Shown in pieces: positions 13,369 to 20,170 of a stretch of 20,170 nt of DNA (its first letter is position 1; each line of letters opens with the position of its first letter). The position numbers and the translations under genes are program-made. The notes beneath the pieces were generated by a model that worked only from the letters and a program-made list of their open reading frames with translations, ran no database searches and was not told the origin of the DNA. The stretch is from an uncultured Collinsella sp. (GTDB lineage Bacteria > Actinomycetota > Coriobacteriia > Coriobacteriales > Coriobacteriaceae), in contig USHR01000009.1 of the NCBI GenBank assembly GCA_900554495.1, forward strand, positions 1 to 20,170, written 5' to 3'.

Positions 13369-16146
13369 ATGATTCTCAACGGACCGGGGATTAGTTACAC
13401 CGAGCCCGACATCGGTTCGGAGTTCGTGCCGCCGCTGCCGGAGCATCCGCGCGAGGCCATCGTCAAGCTGTGCGAGCACTGCACCAACCGTCTGCTGCAT
13501 CGCGACGAGCTGCTGGGCTACGAGTACTGGTCGTTTGCCGAGGCCGCAACCGACGAGCAGGCCGAAGTGCTCTGCAAGATGAAGATGCGCCGTCCCTATA
13601 CGCTGCCCGAGATGGCCAAGCTCACCGGCATGCCCGAGACCCAGATCGAGAAGATGCTCGACGACATGAGCTACACGGGTCTGCTCGAGTACAACTGGGA
13701 AAACCCCGAGCGCGCCAAGCAATGGGTGTTGCCCATGCTGGTGCCGGGTTCTGCCGAGTTCCTCAACATGCGCGTGAGCCAGCTCGAGGAGCACCCGGTC
13801 TATGCCAAGTTCTTTGAGCAGGCGTCCAAGGGACCGCTGTCCAAGGCCACGCCGATGGTGCCGCCCGGAGGCGCCGGCATCGGCATGCACGTCATTCCGG
13901 TCGAGAAGGCCATCGACGCCGCGAGCACCTCGGTGCCGATCGAGCATATCGAGCATTGGCTCGACAAATACGATGGCAAATATGCCGCCAGCACCTGCAG
14001 CTGCCGCGCGAGCCGTCGCGTGATGGGTGAGGGCTGCGCCGACGACCCGGCCGATTGGTGCATCGCCGTGGGCGATATGGCCGACTACGTGGTTGAGACC
14101 GATCGTGGCCATTACGTGACCCGCGACGAGGTTTACGACATCTTGCGCCAGGCCGAGGACAACGGCTTTGTGCACCAGATCACTAATATCGACGGCGAGA
14201 ACAAGATCTTCGCCATCTGCAACTGCAACGTCAACGTGTGCTACGCCCTGCGCACCTCGCAGCTGTTCAACACGCCCAACCTGTCGCGCTCGGCCTATGT
14301 CGCCAAGGTCGAGAAGGACAAGTGCGTGGCCTGCGGTCGCTGCGTCGAGGTGTGTCCGGCCGGCGCCGCCAAGCTGGGCCAGAAGCTCTGCAGCAAAAAG
14401 GCCGGCGGACAGGTGCCCGAGTATCCGCGCCAGGAGCTGCCCGATGCCACCAAGTGGGACCACACCAAGTGGTCGCCCAACTACCGCAACGACAACCGCA
14501 TCGAGACGCATGAGTCCGGCACCGCTCCCTGCAAGACGGCCTGCCCCGCGCACGTTGCCGTTCAGGGCTATTTGAAGCTCGCGGCTCAGGGTCGCTATGA
14601 CGAGGCGCTGGCACTCATTAAGCGCGAGAACCCGCTGCCCGCTATCTGCGGCCGTGTGTGCAACCGCCGCTGCGAGGACGCCTGCACCCGCGGCCGTGTG
14701 GACGCCGCCGTGGCCATCGACGAGGTCAAGAAGTTCATCGCCCAGCGCGATCTGGATGCCGCGACCCGCTACGTCCCGCCCGTGGTGACGCCGACGCGCG
14801 CTGGCGGCTTTGATCAGAAGATCGCCATCATCGGTGCCGGTCCGGCCGGCCTGTCCTGCGCTTTCTATCTGGCCGAGAAGGGCTACAAGCCCGTCGTCTT
14901 CGAGAAAAACGAGCGCCCGGGCGGCATGCTCACCTACGGCATTCCCAGCTTTAAGCTGCAGAAGGACGTCATTGAGGCCGAGGTCGAGATCATTCGCCTG
15001 ATGGGTGCCGAGTTCCGCTATGGCGTGGAGGTCGGTCGTGATGTGACGCTCGACGAGCTGCGCGCGCAGGGCTTTAAGGCCTTTTACGTGGCCATCGGCT
15101 GCCAGGGCGGCCGCCTTGCCGGTATTCCGGGCGAGGATGCCGTGGACGTGACCGTGGCCGTCGACTTCCTTCGCGAGGTTAACAGCGGCAAGATCGATAC
15201 CCTGTCCGGCCGCACCATTGTGGTGGGCGGCGGCAACGTGGCCATCGACGTTGCCCGCAACGCCTGCCGTCTGGGCTCTGGGCACGTTGAGATGTTCTGC
15301 CTGGAGAGCGAGGTCCAGATGCCCGCCAGCGAGGAAGAACGTCGCGAGGCCGTTGAGGACGGCGCTCACATCAGCTGCGGCTGGGGCCCCAAGGAGATTC
15401 ACCTGGACGAGGCCGGTCGTGTGTGCGGTATCACCTTCAAGCGCTGCACGCGTGTCTTTGACGACGAGGGCCGTTTTGCGCCCGAGTACGACGAGAACGA
15501 TCTGCGCCGTGTCGATGCCGACCGTGTCGTCATGTCGATTGGCCAGTCCATTGTGTGGGGCGACCTGCTGGCTGGCTCCAAGGTGGAGCTCGGCCGCGGC
15601 CAGGGTGCCCTTGCCGATCCCCAGACTTACCAGACCGCCGAACCCGACATCTTTGTGGGTGGCGACGTCTACACTGGCCCCAGCTTTGCCATCGACGCTA
15701 TCGCCGCCGGTCACGAGGCCGCGGTGTCCATCCATCGCTTTGTGCAGCCGGGCTCCACGCTCACCATCGGCCGCAACCAGCGCCGCTACACCGCGCTCGA
15801 CCGCAACGACGTTGTGCTCGAGAGCTACGACAACGCGAGCCGCGAGGTTGCGCATGTGGACCGCGAACGCGAGAAGGCTGCGCCGTTTAGCGAGTATGTT
15901 GAGACCTTTACCGAGGAGCAGGTGCGCGCCGAGACCGCCCGCTGCCTGGGCTGCGGCGCCTCGATCGTCGACCCCAACAAGTGCATCGGCTGCGGTCTGT
16001 GCACCACCAAGTGCGCGTTTGACGCTATCCATCTGGATCGCGACCGCCCCGAGTGCTCTACGATGGTCAAATACGAGCAAAAGCTCCCAAGCCTCGGCAA
16101 GTATGCTTTAAAGCGTGCAATCAAAATCAAGTTCGGTCGTAAATAG
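13369..16146 (+). CDS. Multi-cluster Fe-S/FAD oxidoreductase (GltD-like core with ferredoxin domains)
   Basis: A 925-residue cytoplasmic electron-transfer flavoprotein. The N-terminal ~300 residues include a helical DNA-binding-like stretch and extra cysteines (CEHC near 35, C-S-C-R near 210, CNCNVNVC near 285). A 4Fe-4S motif follows at C319, C322, C325 and C329. Next comes a glutamate-synthase small-subunit/dihydropyrimidine-dehydrogenase-type module: C388 and C392, then C427, C431, C435 and C439. The FAD-binding GAGPAG is at 489-494 and the NAD(P)-binding GGGNVA at 620-625. The GGDVYTGP motif near 765 is the usual FAD-closing segment. A final ferredoxin motif lies at C872, C875, C878 and C882. 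It likely passes electrons between NAD(P)H and a ferredoxin or partner enzyme; the substrate is unknown. ATG 13369 has AGAAGGGA about 6 bases upstream; the frame is open further upstream through the operators, so earlier starts are unlikely. It is probably controlled by the divergent TetR. Confidence 0.9.
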   Translation: MILNGPGISYTEPDIGSEFVPPLPEHPREAIVKLCEHCTNRLLHRDELLGYEYWSFAEAATDEQAEVLCKMKMRRPYTLPEMAKLTGMPETQIEKMLDDMSYTGLLEYNWENPERAKQWVLPMLVPGSAEFLNMRVSQLEEHPVYAKFFEQASKGPLSKATPMVPPGGAGIGMHVIPVEKAIDAASTSVPIEHIEHWLDKYDGKYAASTCSCRASRRVMGEGCADDPADWCIAVGDMADYVVETDRGHYVTRDEVYDILRQAEDNGFVHQITNIDGENKIFAICNCNVNVCYALRTSQLFNTPNLSRSAYVAKVEKDKCVACGRCVEVCPAGAAKLGQKLCSKKAGGQVPEYPRQELPDATKWDHTKWSPNYRNDNRIETHESGTAPCKTACPAHVAVQGYLKLAAQGRYDEALALIKRENPLPAICGRVCNRRCEDACTRGRVDAAVAIDEVKKFIAQRDLDAATRYVPPVVTPTRAGGFDQKIAIIGAGPAGLSCAFYLAEKGYKPVVFEKNERPGGMLTYGIPSFKLQKDVIEAEVEIIRLMGAEFRYGVEVGRDVTLDELRAQGFKAFYVAIGCQGGRLAGIPGEDAVDVTVAVDFLREVNSGKIDTLSGRTIVVGGGNVAIDVARNACRLGSGHVEMFCLESEVQMPASEEERREAVEDGAHISCGWGPKEIHLDEAGRVCGITFKRCTRVFDDEGRFAPEYDENDLRRVDADRVVMSIGQSIVWGDLLAGSKVELGRGQGALADPQTYQTAEPDIFVGGDVYTGPSFAIDAIAAGHEAAVSIHRFVQPGSTLTIGRNQRRYTALDRNDVVLESYDNASREVAHVDREREKAAPFSEYVETFTEEQVRAETARCLGCGASIVDPNKCIGCGLCTTKCAFDAIHLDRDRPECSTMVKYEQKLPSLGKYALKRAIKIKFGRK

Positions 16147-16161
16147 GTAACCATGGCGGGT

Positions 16162-16206
16162 AAGGGGACGGCGCAGGCTAGACTTCGCCGTCCCCTTGCT
16201 TTGAGT
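16162..16206 (+). terminator. Intrinsic terminator of the oxidoreductase gene
   Basis: AAGGGGACGGCG (16162-16173) and CGCCGTCCCCTT (16186-16197) form a perfect 12-bp stem with a 12-base loop, followed by GCTTTGAGTTT. The T-run is interrupted, so termination may be partial and some transcripts may continue into hypA. Confidence 0.75.
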
Positions 16207-16242
16207 TTGCATCGCATCAACCGTTGTTGAAAGGTTTCTACC

Positions 16243-16671
16243 TTGCATGAATTGGGAATCGTTTATCACATTATTCGTGATGTTGAGAACGTGGCGCGCG
16301 CCAATGGCGTGCGTCGCGTTTCGAGCGTGACGTTGCTACTGGGCGAGGTCTCGGGCGTCGTTCCCGACTTGCTGCTCGACGCTTGGCGCTGGGCAGCAGA
16401 TAAAAAGCCTATCACCGAGGACGCGGAGCTTATCGTGGAGCCCGTCGAGGCCGTGACACATTGCGAGGCGTGCGGCTGCGACTACGCGACGGTCGAGCAC
16501 GGCAAGACCTGTCCCCAGTGCGGTAGCGGCGAGACCTATTTGCTGCAGGGCCAAGAGGTAATGATCAAACAGATCGAGACCCCCGACGAGGACCCGGCAG
16601 ACGCTGCTCCTGACGGCCTCTCCGACGCCCCCGATGCCGTCGACGCCGCCAACCCTCTCCACATCGCCTAA
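16243..16671 (+). CDS. hypA: Hydrogenase/urease nickel-insertion protein HypA
   Basis: HypA delivers nickel, with HypB, to [NiFe]-hydrogenase (or urease) during maturation in the cytoplasm. The start is TTG at 16243: this gives M-H-E-L-G-I, and His2-Glu3 form the family's conserved N-terminal nickel site, so the start must be here. GAAAGG lies 8 bases upstream. The zinc site has Cys74 and Cys77 in CEAC, and Cys90 and Cys93 in CPQC. The family core ends at about residue 110 (VMIKQIE). A tail of about 30 residues rich in Asp, Ala and Pro follows, unlike typical HypA (about 115 residues). Neither hypB nor hydrogenase subunits are next to it. It follows the oxidoreductase by 96 bases across a hairpin and may be partly cotranscribed. 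Confidence 0.93.
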   Translation: MHELGIVYHIIRDVENVARANGVRRVSSVTLLLGEVSGVVPDLLLDAWRWAADKKPITEDAELIVEPVEAVTHCEACGCDYATVEHGKTCPQCGSGETYLLQGQEVMIKQIETPDEDPADAAPDGLSDAPDAVDAANPLHIA

Positions 16672-17008
16672 CATCCAATGACTACATGGGCTAGAGTTCT
16701 AAACATATTTGCTTCGGTTAGTCAAGTCATGTCTGTTTAAACAAAATGGTGGCACGCAGACGCATTGGGATCAACCTAAAAGAGGTCTTAACGAACAGTG
16801 CACCTTTATATGTCTTTGAAAGCAATCAGCAAATCACGTTTTAGCAGGCAATAAGCTGTAAACCGGCAACGTAATCAATTTGTAACAAACTTAGACGTTT
16901 AAACAAATAATCCAACCTTTTGCGAATTTAGCTATAATTCCACAATCCAAACAGGTATACTCCTTTCATGTCGTGTAGGAAATACGTAGACAAAAAGGAG
17001 GTTATGTG
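16672..17008 (+). promoter_or_regulatory. AT-rich control region of the PTS operon
   Basis: This ~335-base gap holds no gene I can support. Near its end is a consensus -10 box TATAAT (16933-16938) with no clear -35 at 17 bases. Upstream lie the palindrome TTTGTAACAAA (16879-16889) and two copies of GTTTAAACAAA (16735 and 16897). These are candidate regulator sites. AGGAGG (16996-17001) is the ribosome-binding site of the EIIAB gene. No terminator for hypA is evident. Confidence 0.55.
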
Positions 17009-17998
17009 ATGGTAAGTATTGTTCTTGCTAGCCACGGGGACTTGGCAGCTGGAATCAAGCAGACGGGCTCGATGGTCTTTGGCGATCAGCCGTCTGTTGC
17101 CGTGGTCTCGCTCGAGCCGAGCATGGGCCCCGACGATTTCCGTGCCAAGGTCGAGGAAGCAGTCGCTTCCTTCGAGGACCAGGAGCAGGTGCTCTTCCTC
17201 GTTGATCTGTGGGGCGGCACGCCATTCAACCAGATCAGCGGGCTCATCGAGGGCCACGATTCCTGGGCTATCGTCACCGGTGTCAACCTGCCTATGCTCA
17301 TCGAGGCATATTCGCAGCGCTTTGACGCAAAGAACACTGCACATGCGATCGCAAAACATCTCGTGACTGAGGCTAAGGCTGGCGTGCGCGTCAAGCCCGA
17401 GTCTCTGGAGCCCGAGGAGAAGAAGCCGGCTGCGGCCGCCGCTGCTCCTGCAGGCGCCATCCCTCCGGGAACGGTCATCGGCGACGGGCACATCAAGATT
17501 GCCCACGTCCGTATCGACACCCGTCTGCTGCATGGTCAGGTGGCCACCACGTGGACCAAGCAGATCAACCCCAACCGCATCATCGTGGTTTCCGACGGCG
17601 TTGCTCACGACGAGCTCCGCAAGACCATGATCGAGCAGGCTGCCCCTCCGGGAGTCCATGCCAACGTCGTTCCCATCAAGAAGATGGCCGAGGTCGTCAA
17701 GGACACGCGCTTTGGTGACACCAAGGCCATGCTGCTCTTTGAGAACCCGCAGGATCTGCTCAAGGCCATCGAGGCCGGCGTCGACATCAAGGAAGTCAAC
17801 ATCGGTTCCATGGCTCACTCCAAGGGCAAGGTCGTCGTCACCAACGCCGTCGCTATGGGCGATGACGACGTTAAGACTCTCGAGGCTCTCAAGGCCAAGG
17901 GCGTCAAGTTCGAGGTCCGCAAGGTTCCTTCGGATTCCTCCGAGGATCTCGACGCCATGTTGAAGAAAGCTAAGGCCGAACTGGCCGCTCAAGCATAG
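17009..17998 (+). CDS. manX: PTS mannose-family EIIAB component
   Basis: This 329-residue fusion carries the two phosphorylation domains of a mannose/fructose/sorbose-family phosphotransferase system. The cytoplasmic protein takes phosphate from HPr and passes it to the sugar entering through EIIC/EIID. The EIIA domain (1-125) has the active His9 in VLASHGD, and conserved LVDLWGGTPFN (64-74). A Pro/Ala/Glu/Lys-rich linker spans about 130-158. The EIIB domain (161-325) has the active His175 in RLLHGQV. I chose ATG 17009, with AGGAGG 7 bases upstream; a GTG one codon earlier is possible. It is the first gene of the operon, 18 bases before EIIC. The sugar is likely mannose, glucose or a related hexose, but cannot be fixed from sequence alone. 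Confidence 0.96.
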   Translation: MVSIVLASHGDLAAGIKQTGSMVFGDQPSVAVVSLEPSMGPDDFRAKVEEAVASFEDQEQVLFLVDLWGGTPFNQISGLIEGHDSWAIVTGVNLPMLIEAYSQRFDAKNTAHAIAKHLVTEAKAGVRVKPESLEPEEKKPAAAAAAPAGAIPPGTVIGDGHIKIAHVRIDTRLLHGQVATTWTKQINPNRIIVVSDGVAHDELRKTMIEQAAPPGVHANVVPIKKMAEVVKDTRFGDTKAMLLFENPQDLLKAIEAGVDIKEVNIGSMAHSKGKVVVTNAVAMGDDDVKTLEALKAKGVKFEVRKVPSDSSEDLDAMLKKAKAELAAQA

Positions 17999-18016
17999 TA
18001 AAGGAGGGTCCGATAC

Positions 18017-18835
18017 ATGTCTGCAATCACTATTCTGCTTGTTGCGATTGTCGCGTTGCTTGCCGGTATGGAAGGCGTTCTGGATGAGTTCCAGTTCCAT
18101 CAGCCGCTCGTGGCATGCACGCTTATCGGTCTCGTAACCGGTCACCTTCAGGAGGGCATCCTCCTGGGCGGTTCGCTCCAGATGATGGCCCTTGGCTGGG
18201 CTAACGTTGGCGCCGCTGTCGCGCCTGACGCCGCTCTGGCCTCGGTCGCTTCTTCGATCATCATGGTGCTCGCCCTCAACGGTGGCGCCACTGATTCGGC
18301 AAAGGCCGTTACCGCCGCCATCGCCGTCGCCGTCCCGCTGTCGGTCGCTGGTCTGTTCCTGACCATGATCTGCCGTACCATTGCTACCGCTATCGCTCAC
18401 GCCATGGACGGTTGCGCCGAGAAGGGCGACTTCTCCGGCATCGAGCGCTGGCAGTATGCTGCCATCCTCATGCAGGGCCTTCGTATCGCCATCCCGGCAG
18501 TGCTTCTGTGCGTCATCCCGGCCGAGGCCGTTACCAACGCGCTTAACGCTATGCCCGACTGGCTGTCCGGCGGTATGGCTGTCGGCGGCGGCATGGTCGC
18601 TTCCGTCGGTTACGCCATGGTCATCAACATGATGGCCACCAAGGAGACCTGGCCGTTCTTCGTCCTCGGCTTTGTCCTTGCTGCCATCCCTCAGCTCACG
18701 CTGATCGCCCTTGGTCTCATCGGCATCTCCCTTGCCCTCATCTACCTTGGCCTTAAGGATCTGGCCAAGCAGGGTGGCGGCATGGGCGGTGGCTCCGGCG
18801 ACCCGCTCGGCGACATTCTGAACGATTACGAGTAG
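18017..18835 (+). CDS. manY: PTS mannose-family EIIC component (membrane)
   Basis: A 272-residue membrane protein that forms, with EIID, the sugar-conducting part of the transporter. It begins MSAITILLVAIVALLAGMEG and has the family's conserved stretches H-Q-P-L-V-A-C-T-L-I-G-L and G-G-S-L-Q-M-M-A-L-G-W near residues 30-65. Several further hydrophobic segments follow, and a Gly/Asp-rich cytoplasmic tail (GGGMGGGSGDPLGD). Length fits EIIC (about 260-270). ATG 18017 has AAGGAGGG about 8 bases upstream. It sits between EIIAB and EIID with short gaps, so translation and assembly of the complex are linked. Confidence 0.96.
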   Translation: MSAITILLVAIVALLAGMEGVLDEFQFHQPLVACTLIGLVTGHLQEGILLGGSLQMMALGWANVGAAVAPDAALASVASSIIMVLALNGGATDSAKAVTAAIAVAVPLSVAGLFLTMICRTIATAIAHAMDGCAEKGDFSGIERWQYAAILMQGLRIAIPAVLLCVIPAEAVTNALNAMPDWLSGGMAVGGGMVASVGYAMVINMMATKETWPFFVLGFVLAAIPQLTLIALGLIGISLALIYLGLKDLAKQGGGMGGGSGDPLGDILNDYE

Positions 18836-18851
18836 GAGGGGAGTGATACAT

Positions 18852-19772
18852 ATGGCAGAGAACAAGATTCAGCTCACCAAGGCTGACCGCAAGAAGGTTT
18901 GCTTCCGTCATCAGTTCCTTCAGGGCTCGTGGAACTACGAGCGTATGCAGAACGGCGGCTGGTGCTTCGCAATGATCCCTGCGATCAAGAAGCTCTACAC
19001 CAGCAAGGATGACCAGATTGCCGCTCTTAAGCGCCACCTGGAGTTCTATAACACCCACCCCTATGTTTCCGCCCCCGTCATTGGCGTTACCCTCGCCCTC
19101 GAGGAGGAGCGCGCCAACGGTGCTCCGATCGATGACGTCGCCATCCAGGGCGTCAAGGTCGGTATGATGGGCCCGCTCGCCGGCGTCGGTGACCCCGTCT
19201 TCTGGTTCACCCTTCGCCCGATTCTGGGCGCTCTGGGCGCTTCCCTGGCCCTGTCCGGCAGCATCGCCGGTCCGTTGCTGTTCTTCTTCGCGTGGAACAT
19301 CATCCGTTACGCCTTCCTGTGGTACACGCAGGAGTTTGGCTACAAGGTCGGCTCCTCCATCGCCAAGGACCTCTCCGGTGGTCTGATGGGCAAGGTCACC
19401 GAGGGCGCTTCCATCCTGGGTATGTTCATCATCGGCGCCCTGGTCGAGCGCTGGGTGTCCATTTCCTTCACCCCGATCGTCTCCACGGTCAAGCAGTCTG
19501 CTGGCGCCTTTATCGACTGGGCTAGCCTGCCCTCCGGTTCCGAGGGTATCAAGGAAGCGCTGACGATGTACAACTCCGTCGGTGCTACCGCCCTTGATCA
19601 GATGAAGGTCACCACGCTTCAGGCCAACCTCGATCAGCTCATCCCCGGCCTTGCCGCCGTGTGCCTGACCCTGCTGGTCTGCAAGCTCCTCAAGAAGAAG
19701 GTCAGCCCGATCGTCATCATCCTGGCTCTCTTCGCCGTCGGCATCATCGGTCGCTTCTGCGGCTTCATGTAA
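18852..19772 (+). CDS. manZ: PTS mannose-family EIID component (membrane)
   Basis: A 306-residue membrane partner of EIIC. The N-terminal part has the family's W-N-Y-E-R-M-Q-N-G-G-W-C-F and the amphipathic K-K-L-Y segment. The conserved P-L-A-G-V-G-D-P-V-F-W lies near residues 105-118, followed by several membrane segments and a final hydrophobic helix ending GRFCGFM. I chose ATG 18852: GGGGAG lies 8 bases upstream, whereas the GTG at 18843 overlaps the ribosome-binding site. It starts 16 bases after the EIIC stop. It is followed by a terminator-like hairpin before the ManO gene. A central loop (about 215-260, rich in Ser, Gly and Ala) is the family's extracytoplasmic-facing variable part. 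Confidence 0.95.
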   Translation: MAENKIQLTKADRKKVCFRHQFLQGSWNYERMQNGGWCFAMIPAIKKLYTSKDDQIAALKRHLEFYNTHPYVSAPVIGVTLALEEERANGAPIDDVAIQGVKVGMMGPLAGVGDPVFWFTLRPILGALGASLALSGSIAGPLLFFFAWNIIRYAFLWYTQEFGYKVGSSIAKDLSGGLMGKVTEGASILGMFIIGALVERWVSISFTPIVSTVKQSAGAFIDWASLPSGSEGIKEALTMYNSVGATALDQMKVTTLQANLDQLIPGLAAVCLTLLVCKLLKKKVSPIVIILALFAVGIIGRFCGFM

Positions 19773-19828
19773 GTACGCTTCGGCTTAAGACCGAGAATTG
19801 CTAGGCAAGGGCTTTTGAGCCATTGAAA

Positions 19829-19876
19829 CGGACCGCACCCGGTGGGTACACTGGATGCGGTCCGATTGTTTTATTT
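19829..19876 (+). terminator. Terminator-like hairpin between EIID and ManO genes
   Basis: CGGACCGCA (19829-19837) and TGCGGTCCG (19856-19864) are exact complements around an 18-base loop, followed by ATTGTTTTATTT. It sits inside the operon, so it would lower expression of the downstream gene relative to EIIABCD. Confidence 0.75.
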
Positions 19877-19892
19877 GGAGGGCGAGGCGCGC

Positions 19893-20170
19893 ATGGCGCA
19901 ATCTCAGAACAGCACGGTCGATCTGGCAACGCCGGCAACCTGCCTGATGGGGCTTACCAGCCACGGTAACGTGATGGTGGGCAATAAGGCGTTCGAGTAT
20001 TACAACGAGCGCAATCCCGAGGATTTTATTCAGATCCCGTGGGACGAGGTCGACTATATTGCCGCCGAGGTTTTACGCGGCACCAAGAAGATCACTCGTT
20101 TTGCCATCTTCACCAAGGACAACGGTCACTTTACGTTTTCGACGCGCGACGACAAAGAGACGCTTCGTGC
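19893..20170 (+). CDS. manO: DUF956/ManO-family protein, 3'-truncated
   Basis: The first 92 residues are visible; the gene runs past the window end. It begins MAQSQNSTVDLATPATC and contains G-N-K-A-F-E-Y-Y-N, D-F-I-Q-I-P-W-D-E-V and F-A-I-F-T-K-D-N-G-H-F-T-F, the pattern of DUF956 proteins. These are found right behind mannose PTS genes in Firmicutes (manO) and are thought to modulate the transporter or its expression; mechanism is uncertain. Start ATG 19893 is preceded by GGAGG at 11 bases and GAGG at 5. Position after EIID supports the call. Confidence 0.9.
   Translation, partial: MAQSQNSTVDLATPATCLMGLTSHGNVMVGNKAFEYYNERNPEDFIQIPWDEVDYIAAEVLRGTKKITRFAIFTKDNGHFTFSTRDDKETLR

Noticed and set aside
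16747..16765. TGGCACGCAGACGCAT as a sigma-54 promoter for the PTS operon
   Set aside because: The -24-like TGGCAC is present, but the -12 element is CGCA and out of register by one base. No sigma-54 activator gene is in the window.

Overview
The window looks like chromosomal DNA from a high-GC, anaerobic gut actinobacterium of the class Coriobacteriia, most likely Collinsella or a close relative. This is inferred from gene content and codon use (GC-rich third positions, complete mannose-family PTS with a DUF956/ManO gene, an anaerobic multi-cluster Fe-S flavoprotein, HypA). There is no 16S rRNA gene in the window to confirm it.

Layout. 1-1734 is the 3' part of an aconitase-family hydratase. 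1735-5091 is an accessory island. It holds three small genes for unknown membrane-anchored proteins (A at 2147-2794 minus, B at 3335-4003 minus, C at 4237-4908 plus; A and C are paralogs). Between and around them lie four full copies and one half copy of a palindrome with CCACCACAAAGG / CCTTTGTGGTGG arms, a duplicated ~120-bp block carrying an intrinsic terminator, and two further hairpins built from a different motif. 5092-7719 is clpB, with a leader containing an AT-rich inverted repeat and a GC hairpin, and a strong terminator behind it. 7851-8045 is a tiny Pro/Ala-rich acidic protein. 8290-9642 is a lower-GC AAA/DUF4143-type ATPase with an inverted repeat beside its -10 box. 9716-11212 (minus) is a single-pass membrane protein with a long acidic cytoplasmic tail.

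11446-16146 is a divergent locus. A TetR-type regulator and a polytopic membrane protein (recalled as DUF5692) run on the minus strand. A 925-residue Fe-S/FAD oxidoreductase runs on the plus strand. The shared control region carries two copies of TTGAC-N5-GTCAA, which are good candidate TetR operators. 16243-16671 is hypA (TTG start). 17009-20170 is a mannose-family PTS operon: EIIAB, EIIC, EIID, then a terminator-like hairpin, then a DUF956/ManO protein cut by the window end.

How the genes may work together. The PTS genes form one sugar transporter. The TetR, membrane protein and oxidoreductase probably form one regulated redox or membrane unit of unknown substrate. HypA supplies nickel to an enzyme not in this window. 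The most unusual part is the repeat-bounded island between the hydratase and clpB, which looks like repeated insertion or duplication of small gene-plus-palindrome units. The claims on island origin, operator function and taxonomic placement are inference.
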